This document shows, one piece after another, positions 35,879 through 39,735 of a DNA stretch of 39,735 nucleotides. How positions within the stretch are numbered: the first letter of the stretch is position 1; each line of letters begins with the position of its first letter. Below the pieces are notes generated by a model. It was not told the DNA's origin, did not search any database, and saw only the letters and a program-made list of their open reading frames with translations. The DNA comes from an uncultured Prevotellaceae bacterium. GTDB taxonomy: Bacteria; Bacteroidota; Bacteroidia; Bacteroidales; Muribaculaceae. The position numbers and the translations under genes are program-made. The stretch spans positions 1 to 39,735 of the forward strand of contig CAMYUW010000024.1 in assembly GCA_947302275.1 (NCBI GenBank). The letters are read 5' to 3'.

Positions 35879-35912
35879 CAAAGATAACGCATTTTCCATA
35901 TAAAAACCCAAA
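35879..35912 (-). promoter_or_regulatory. Promoter of the sppA operon
   Basis: On the minus strand TATCTTTG (35886-35879) is preceded, after 22 bases, by TTTG (35912-35909). The spacing is slightly longer than the usual 20. The leader would be about 95 bases. Confidence 0.5.
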
Positions 35913-36007
35913 TTCTGTACAATTAATTTTACTTTTCTTCCTAATGTGCCAGTGTTTTTCGTTGCGGGTGTGCTATCTTGGATGAAGATTCTAGACATGC
36001 GGTGCTG

Positions 36008-37393
36008 CTAGCCGAAGAGGTGGCGGAATGCGTCTTCGACGCGGGCTACCTCAATCACTTGGATGGTCCAGCCGTCTCGCTTGACGCCCTTGAGGTTGTT
36101 CTTGGGGATGATAATGGTCTCGAATCCCAGTTTCTGGGCCTCGGTGACGCGTTGCTCACAACGGGTCACCTGACGGATTTCTCCTGACAGACCGATTTCG
36201 CCGGCAAAGCACACGCTGTTGTTAATGGCCATATCGACGTTGGAGGACAATATGGCGCTGATGATTGCCAAATCAAGGGCAGGGTCATTAACTTTGATGC
36301 CGCCCACGATGTTGAGGAATACGTCTTTCTGGGCCAATTTGAATCCCAGTCGTTTTTCGAGCACGGCAAGGAGCATGTTCATGCGCCGTTGGTCAAATCC
36401 CGTGACTGACCGTTGGGCGGTGCCGTAGGCGGCTGTGCTGACGAGCGCTTGAACCTCAATGAGGAACGGTCTCATGCCGTCGATAGTCACTCCTATAGCA
36501 GTACCTGACAGTTCGGTATCACGGTCACTCAGCAGCAATTCGCTGGGGTTGGTCACCTCGCGTAATCCGTCTTCTTTCATCTCGTAGATCCCGATCTCGT
36601 TGGTATTGCCGAATCGGTTCTTTATGGGGCGCAGAATGCGGTATAAATAGTTGCGGTCACCTTCAAATTGGATGACGGCATCAACAATGTGTTCCAGCAC
36701 TTTAGGACCGGCGATGCTGCCTTCTTTATTGATGTGGCCAATGAGTATTACGGGGGTGTAAGTTTCCTTGGCATATCGCTGGAAAGCGGCTGCACACTCT
36801 CTCACCTGGGTGACACTGCCCGGGGCGCTTTCCAGTTGCTCGTTGGCAATGGTTTGGATAGAGTCCACAATGATGAGTCCAGGCTGAAATGAGCGGATGC
36901 TGTTGAAAATGTTGTCCAACGAGGTTTCGCACAGCAGGTAACATTCACAGTCCATGCGACCGCCGGCAATGCGGTCAGCACGCATGCGCAACTGCTGAGG
37001 GCTTTCCTCACCTGAGACATAGAGCACACGACGTGAGCGGATGCGCAATACATTCTGCAAAACGAGTGTAGATTTTCCGATTCCCGGTTCTCCACCTAGC
37101 AGCACGATGCTGCCTGGCACGATTCCTCCTCCTAAAACACGGTTCAGCTCATTGCTGGGCAGGTTGATGCGGGGTTGGTCTTCGGCACGGATTTCAGAGA
37201 TTTTGACCGGTTCAGCCATTTTATGGGCAGAGTCGCCGGCAGGACTATAACGCATAACAGCGGTCTTGGGCGCCTTGGGTTCTTCAATATATGTGTTCCA
37301 CTCGCCACATGCAGGGCATTTGCCCAACCACTTGGGTGACTCGTTACCGCAATTCTTGCAAAAAAACGTGGTTTTTACTTGCTGCTTGGCCAT
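36008..37393 (-). CDS. radA: DNA repair protein RadA (Sms)
   Basis: Helicase-like RecA paralogue that processes branched recombination intermediates. Started at the ATG 37393 it has 461 residues; an upstream reading from 37471 adds 26 residues before the zinc finger that overlap the TrmH gene and is rejected. Domains in order: zinc finger C12-x2-C15...C26-x2-C29 (CKNCGNESPKWLGKCPACGEW), Walker A GEPGIGKST (101-109), the RadA-specific KNRFGNTNEIG motif, and a C-terminal Lon-like domain. It is last in the transcript with the TrmH-type and ADP-ribosylglycohydrolase genes. Confidence 0.97.
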   Translation of the reverse strand: MAKQQVKTTFFCKNCGNESPKWLGKCPACGEWNTYIEEPKAPKTAVMRYSPAGDSAHKMAEPVKISEIRAEDQPRINLPSNELNRVLGGGIVPGSIVLLGGEPGIGKSTLVLQNVLRIRSRRVLYVSGEESPQQLRMRADRIAGGRMDCECYLLCETSLDNIFNSIRSFQPGLIIVDSIQTIANEQLESAPGSVTQVRECAAAFQRYAKETYTPVILIGHINKEGSIAGPKVLEHIVDAVIQFEGDRNYLYRILRPIKNRFGNTNEIGIYEMKEDGLREVTNPSELLLSDRDTELSGTAIGVTIDGMRPFLIEVQALVSTAAYGTAQRSVTGFDQRRMNMLLAVLEKRLGFKLAQKDVFLNIVGGIKVNDPALDLAIISAILSSNVDMAINNSVCFAGEIGLSGEIRQVTRCEQRVTEAQKLGFETIIIPKNNLKGVKRDGWTIQVIEVARVEDAFRHLFG

Positions 37394-37421
37394 CGTGTTC
37401 GACAATATATGGATGTTCTGG

Positions 37422-38171
37422 TTATCTCCTGAAAAATTCGCTGATGGTGATGGCTGCGGCAACGCCCACATTCAGTGACTCGCTGCCGGCTGTCTTGGCC
37501 TTGGGGATGAGCAGGCGCTGGTCCACATGCTTGGCAACTTTGGCGCTGATGCCTTGGCCTTCATTGCCGAATAAAACAAACCCCTTCTTACCTAACTCGC
37601 TCTTGTAGATGTCTTTGCCGTCGAGGAAAGTACCATACACAGGTAGGTCGGGATATGTCTCGAACAATTCCTCCAGGTCGCCATAATGTACCTTGATGCG
37701 GGCAATGGCGCCCATCGTGGCTTGAACGACCTTGTGATTATAGACATCAACTGTCGTGCGGCTGGCAAAGATGTCGCGTACGCCGAACCAGTCGGCAAGT
37801 CTGATAATAGTACCCAAGTTGCCTGGATCCTGGATGTTATCCAAAACTATGTTCAGATTGCCAGCAACACGGTCACTGTCAATCGTGTCTTCGGGTTTCT
37901 CATATACGGCAATGACGTCGCTGGGCGTATCAAACTGGGAGATGCGAGCCATCTGCTGGCCGTTGGCAAACACGATCTTGTCGTAATGCTCGGCTGTGCC
38001 GCATTGTTCATACCACGAACGTTTAGCTATGAGCCAACGGCAGTTGAAATGCTGCCATGTATCACGTACACACTTGGTGCCCTCGGCTACAAATAAACCT
38101 TCATCATCACGGTACTTCTTGGCAGCCAGGCTTCTTACGACCTTGAGGATGCCGTTGTTCATGTCCATCAT
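37422..38171 (-). CDS. TrmH/SpoU family RNA 2'-O-methyltransferase
   Basis: Methylates a ribose 2' hydroxyl in rRNA or tRNA using S-adenosylmethionine; the target is not determinable. The 249 residues contain an N-terminal substrate-binding region (VRSLAAKKYRDDEGLFVAEGTKCVRD) and the three knot motifs: LDNIQDPGNLGTIIR, LFGNEGQGIS and IPKAKTAGSESLNVGVAAAI. Three ATGs at the start (MMDM) are all close; the first overlaps the stop of the ADP-ribosylglycohydrolase gene as ATGA. RadA begins 28 bases downstream. Confidence 0.93.
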   Translation of the reverse strand: MMDMNNGILKVVRSLAAKKYRDDEGLFVAEGTKCVRDTWQHFNCRWLIAKRSWYEQCGTAEHYDKIVFANGQQMARISQFDTPSDVIAVYEKPEDTIDSDRVAGNLNIVLDNIQDPGNLGTIIRLADWFGVRDIFASRTTVDVYNHKVVQATMGAIARIKVHYGDLEELFETYPDLPVYGTFLDGKDIYKSELGKKGFVLFGNEGQGISAKVAKHVDQRLLIPKAKTAGSESLNVGVAAAITISEFFRR

Positions 38172-38977
38172 AGTGCTTCCTGTTCTCGTTTTGCCACTAG
38201 TTTATTGAACTGCAGCAATGTTGTACAAAATTCTTCGCTCAGTAACGAAATAACGGGTTGGGTAATCTCGTTGGGCACCTCATCGACTGCCGATGAGATG
38301 GATCCGGCAATAGCGGCAATTGTGTCGGCATCACCGGCAAGTGTGACCGAAAGCCTGACAACGTCCTCAAAGTCTTTGCCCTCCATAAAGCAGGTGATAG
38401 CCTCAGGGACCGTCTGTTGGCAGGTTTCGTTGAAAGAGAAGGTCGGGCGTATATCTTCAAGCGTTCGTGACAGGTCGTACTTAAAGGTGTTTGACACATA
38501 GTCGCGAATCTCTTGCTTGGTTTTTCCTTTTCGGGCGAGAAAAATCGCGGCAGCGGCTGCCTGAGCGCCCTTGATGCCTTCGGGGTGATTATGGGTCACT
38601 TCGGCTGATATTTTGGCAAGATCCAATGCCTCGTCAAGTGTTTTGGCGTAATAGCCAACAGGGCTTACGCGCATCGCGGACCCGTTGCCAAATGAGTTAT
38701 AGGGTTGGGGGCGTTCGTCATAGATCCAACGGGCAAAACGTCCGCCATAACCCCTGTTGGTATATTTTCTGCACAAGTCAAGCATGATCTTGACCAACCT
38801 TTCGGGCGTATGCTTTTCGTCCTCAAGTAGCCACATGGCATTGGCCATCGTGAGTACCGTATCGTCGGTGAAGGTGCTCTCAGGCGTGAACAACATGAAA
38901 TTATAGTCACGCGTTGGGTTAAACTCGTATGCCGAACCAATCACGTCGCCGGCAATAGCTCCGATAATTCCTTTCAT
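38168..38977 (-). CDS. ADP-ribosylglycohydrolase family protein
   Basis: Predicted to remove ADP-ribose from proteins or other acceptors (DraG/ARH-like). The 269 residues show the family core: MKGIIGAIAGDVIGSAYE, TFTDDTVLTMANAMWLL with the first metal-binding Asp pair, HNHPEGIKGAQAAAAAIFLAR, and AGDADTIAAIAGSI with the second Asp pair. Cytoplasmic. It heads the transcript; a TAAATTTG box on the minus strand at 39010-39003 may be the -7 element, without a clear -33. Confidence 0.92.
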   Translation of the reverse strand: MKGIIGAIAGDVIGSAYEFNPTRDYNFMLFTPESTFTDDTVLTMANAMWLLEDEKHTPERLVKIMLDLCRKYTNRGYGGRFARWIYDERPQPYNSFGNGSAMRVSPVGYYAKTLDEALDLAKISAEVTHNHPEGIKGAQAAAAAIFLARKGKTKQEIRDYVSNTFKYDLSRTLEDIRPTFSFNETCQQTVPEAITCFMEGKDFEDVVRLSVTLAGDADTIAAIAGSISSAVDEVPNEITQPVISLLSEEFCTTLLQFNKLVAKREQEAL

Positions 38978-39023
38978 AATGAAATAATGAGTTATGAGAT
39001 GACAAATTTACTACTTATTTACT

Positions 39024-39050
39024 AAATGTGGTATAATCAAAACCACATTT
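39024..39050 (-). terminator. Hairpin after the small unknown gene
   Basis: Perfect nine-base arms AAATGTGGT (39024-39032) and ACCACATTT (39042-39050) around a nine-base loop, starting five bases after the stop of the 39056 gene. No clear T tract follows on the minus strand, so terminator strength is uncertain. Confidence 0.55.
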
Positions 39051-39055
39051 CTTGT

Positions 39056-39367
39056 TCAGGATGCCCAAGGAATGAGATATTGGGCGCCAACACGGGGTGT
39101 GGAAACCGATGTTGCGGGACGGGGATTGAATTCAGGACGGCGCATTGTGGCGAGGGCACTGATATCACGCCAACCCTGAGTGCAGTTGCGCACTGTGAGC
39201 ACTGCCATGCCCGAGTAACGGCCTGATGCTTCCAGTAAAGCTCGCTTCACCGACTCCATACTACCGAATTCTGAACCATTAACACTGGCAAGACGACGGC
39301 CATTGCACTCAAGCGTGGCGCAGATACGATCGCCGAAATTCACGATGTTGTTGATGTTCTTGTTCAT
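39056..39367 (-). CDS. Small protein of unknown function
   Basis: I do not recognise it. From the ATG at 39367 it has 103 residues: MNKNINNIVNFGDRICATLECNGRRLASVNGSEFGSMESVKRALLEASGRYSGMAVLTVRNCTQGWRD, then a Pro/Arg-rich tail. No signal peptide or membrane segment. A start further upstream (39478) is rejected because it ignores the strong AGGAGG seven bases before the ATG. That ribosome binding site is unlike any other in the window and may reflect a foreign or tightly regulated gene. A perfect palindrome lies 47 bases upstream of the start. It ends next to a hairpin and separates the housekeeping genes from a tRNA-derived attachment-like site. Confidence 0.6.
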   Translation of the reverse strand: MNKNINNIVNFGDRICATLECNGRRLASVNGSEFGSMESVKRALLEASGRYSGMAVLTVRNCTQGWRDISALATMRRPEFNPRPATSVSTPRVGAQYLIPWAS

Positions 39368-39374
39368 AGTTATT

Positions 39375-39381
39375 CCTCCTT
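39375..39381 (-). promoter_or_regulatory. Strong Shine-Dalgarno sequence of the small unknown gene
   Basis: AAGGAGG on the minus strand, seven bases before the ATG at 39367. Genes here otherwise lack such sites, as is usual in Bacteroidetes, and this one fixes the start codon. Confidence 0.7.
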
Positions 39382-39413
39382 TTTTCTTTTTACACTGCAA
39401 AGGAAGAACATTA

Positions 39414-39434
39414 TAGTGCCAGAATTTGGCACTA
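39414..39434. promoter_or_regulatory. Perfect palindrome, candidate operator
   Basis: TAGTGCCA and TGGCACTA, eight-base perfect inverted repeats around a five-base centre. It lies upstream of a degenerate -7 box (TTCCTTTG on the minus strand, 39405-39398) and covers the place where the -33 element should be. This is where a dimeric regulator of the small gene could bind; no regulator is encoded nearby. Confidence 0.5.
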
Positions 39435-39510
39435 CAATCACAATAAAACATAAAATCCCAGCTGCTGCAGTGTTTCATCGGTAAGAAGACAGCAGGAAAA
39501 TAGATTCTGG

Positions 39511-39579
39511 TTTGGAAAAGTTGCTCGTCTATGCACTCGTCAACTGTTCCAAATTTGCCCCAAAATGAGGCTTCTGGGG
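39511..39579. other. Two adjacent inverted repeats in the gap left of the tRNA fragment
   Basis: First hairpin: 13-base arms with one mismatch (TTTGGAAAAGTTG at 39511-39523 and CAACTGTTCCAAA at 39541-39553) and a 17-base loop that contains CTCGTC twice if extended by one flank. Second: CCCC to GGGG arms at 39558-39579 with one mismatch. No reading frame fits. It may be a small structured RNA or a remnant of a mobile element. Confidence 0.4.
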
Positions 39580-39607
39580 TAGCATAACCTGCTTAAAACA
39601 AAAAAGA

Positions 39608-39652
39608 AAAGTGTCGAAATTCAAGATTTAATTTCTTGATTTTCAACACTTT
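39608..39652 (-). terminator. Terminator downstream of the tRNA-Gly 3' fragment
   Basis: Eighteen-base arms (39608-39625 and 39635-39652) with one G-U pair and one mismatch around a nine-base loop; on the minus strand they are followed by TTCTTTTTTG. It starts eight bases beyond the tRNA fragment, as expected for the native end of a tRNA transcript. Confidence 0.8.
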
Positions 39653-39660
39653 CAAACGTC

Positions 39661-39704
39661 GAGCGGTAAACGGGACTCGAACCCGCGGCCCTCAGCTTGG
39701 GAAG
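39661..39704 (-). other. 3' half of a tRNA-Gly(CCC) gene, probable attachment site
   Basis: On the minus strand the sequence reads anticodon loop TTCCCAA (anticodon CCC), the 3' side of the anticodon stem GCTGA, a five-base variable loop, a T-arm GCGGG-TTCGAGT-CCCGT, and the 3' acceptor strand TTACCGC with discriminator T. The 5' side of the anticodon stem should be TCAGC but is GTTTC; no D-arm or 5' acceptor strand (GCGGTAA) follows in the remaining bases. Homology to a tRNA therefore stops in the anticodon arm, where tyrosine recombinases commonly cross over. By orientation, native chromosome lies to the left and the integrated element to the right. Confidence 0.7.
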
Positions 39705-39735
39705 AAACATAATCGAGCCAACAACCACCTGATTA

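Noticed and set aside
37394..37471. 26 extra residues at the start of RadA
   Set aside because: RadA proteins begin just before the zinc finger; the extension overlaps the TrmH gene.
39368..39478. Longer form of the small minus-strand gene (140 residues)
   Set aside because: It reads through the Shine-Dalgarno sequence, the -7-like box and the palindrome.
39662..39735. A complete tRNA gene at the right edge
   Set aside because: The last visible bases (TAA on the minus strand) could be the end of GCGGTAA, but the intervening sequence forms no D-arm and the 5' anticodon stem does not pair with GCTGA, so the tRNA is truncated.
1..39735. CRISPR array or insertion sequence
   Set aside because: No regularly spaced repeats and no transposase reading frame or terminal inverted repeats were seen.

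Overview
The window looks like chromosome of a gut-type Bacteroidales bacterium, most likely Muribaculaceae or Prevotellaceae; I cannot name a genus. The evidence is a SusC/SusD pair, secreted proteins ending in dockerin-like EF-hand repeats, promoters with the Bacteroidetes -33 TTTG / -7 TAnnTTTG syntax at ~20 bp spacing, almost no Shine-Dalgarno sequences, and a housekeeping set typical of the order (lpxK, sppA, radA, thiL, msrA, maf, engB).

Layout. 1-554 (-): truncated RluA-type pseudouridine synthase. 1050-8760 (+): outer-membrane import operon of SusC, SusD, a zinc-metallohydrolase lipoprotein and a DUF4302-like lipoprotein, ended by a hairpin at 8778-8821. 8883-12980 (+): two tandem paralogous secreted proteins with a BACON-like module and a C-terminal dockerin; the second copy has a damaged dockerin and has lost its ancestral stop. 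13065-16435 (+): TIGR04076-type protein, EngB GTPase and a secreted GH2 glycosidase. 16506-18146 (-): S41-like peptidase. 18315-19364 (+): an ATP-grasp-like protein of unknown role. 19366-20862 (-): VanY-type peptidase and MsrA. 20987-25972 (+): DUF2520 protein, Maf, a secreted unknown and a three-gene iron/cobalamin-type ABC importer. 26050-26436 (+): small double-psi-barrel-like secreted protein. 26531-30350 (-): two tandem PDZ/S41 proteases behind a dCMP deaminase. 30850-35777 (-): sppA-lpxK-PNP-thiL. 36008-38977 (-): ADP-ribosylglycohydrolase, TrmH-type methyltransferase, radA. 39056-39367 (-): small unknown gene with an atypically strong ribosome binding site and a palindrome upstream.

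The right edge is notable. Bases 39661-39704 are the 3' half of a tRNA-Gly(CCC) gene on the minus strand, followed by a strong terminator on the left. The homology stops inside the anticodon arm, as expected for the distal attachment site of an element integrated into a tRNA gene. By orientation the element lies to the right, outside the window.

The other original observation is that the promoter in front of the second dockerin paralogue (10928-10959) is a recognisable copy of the promoter of the TIGR04076 gene (13028-13059). The tandem duplication therefore seems to have copied gene plus downstream promoter, so copy 2 runs from a promoter that once served its neighbour. No CRISPR array, insertion sequence, rRNA or complete tRNA is visible.
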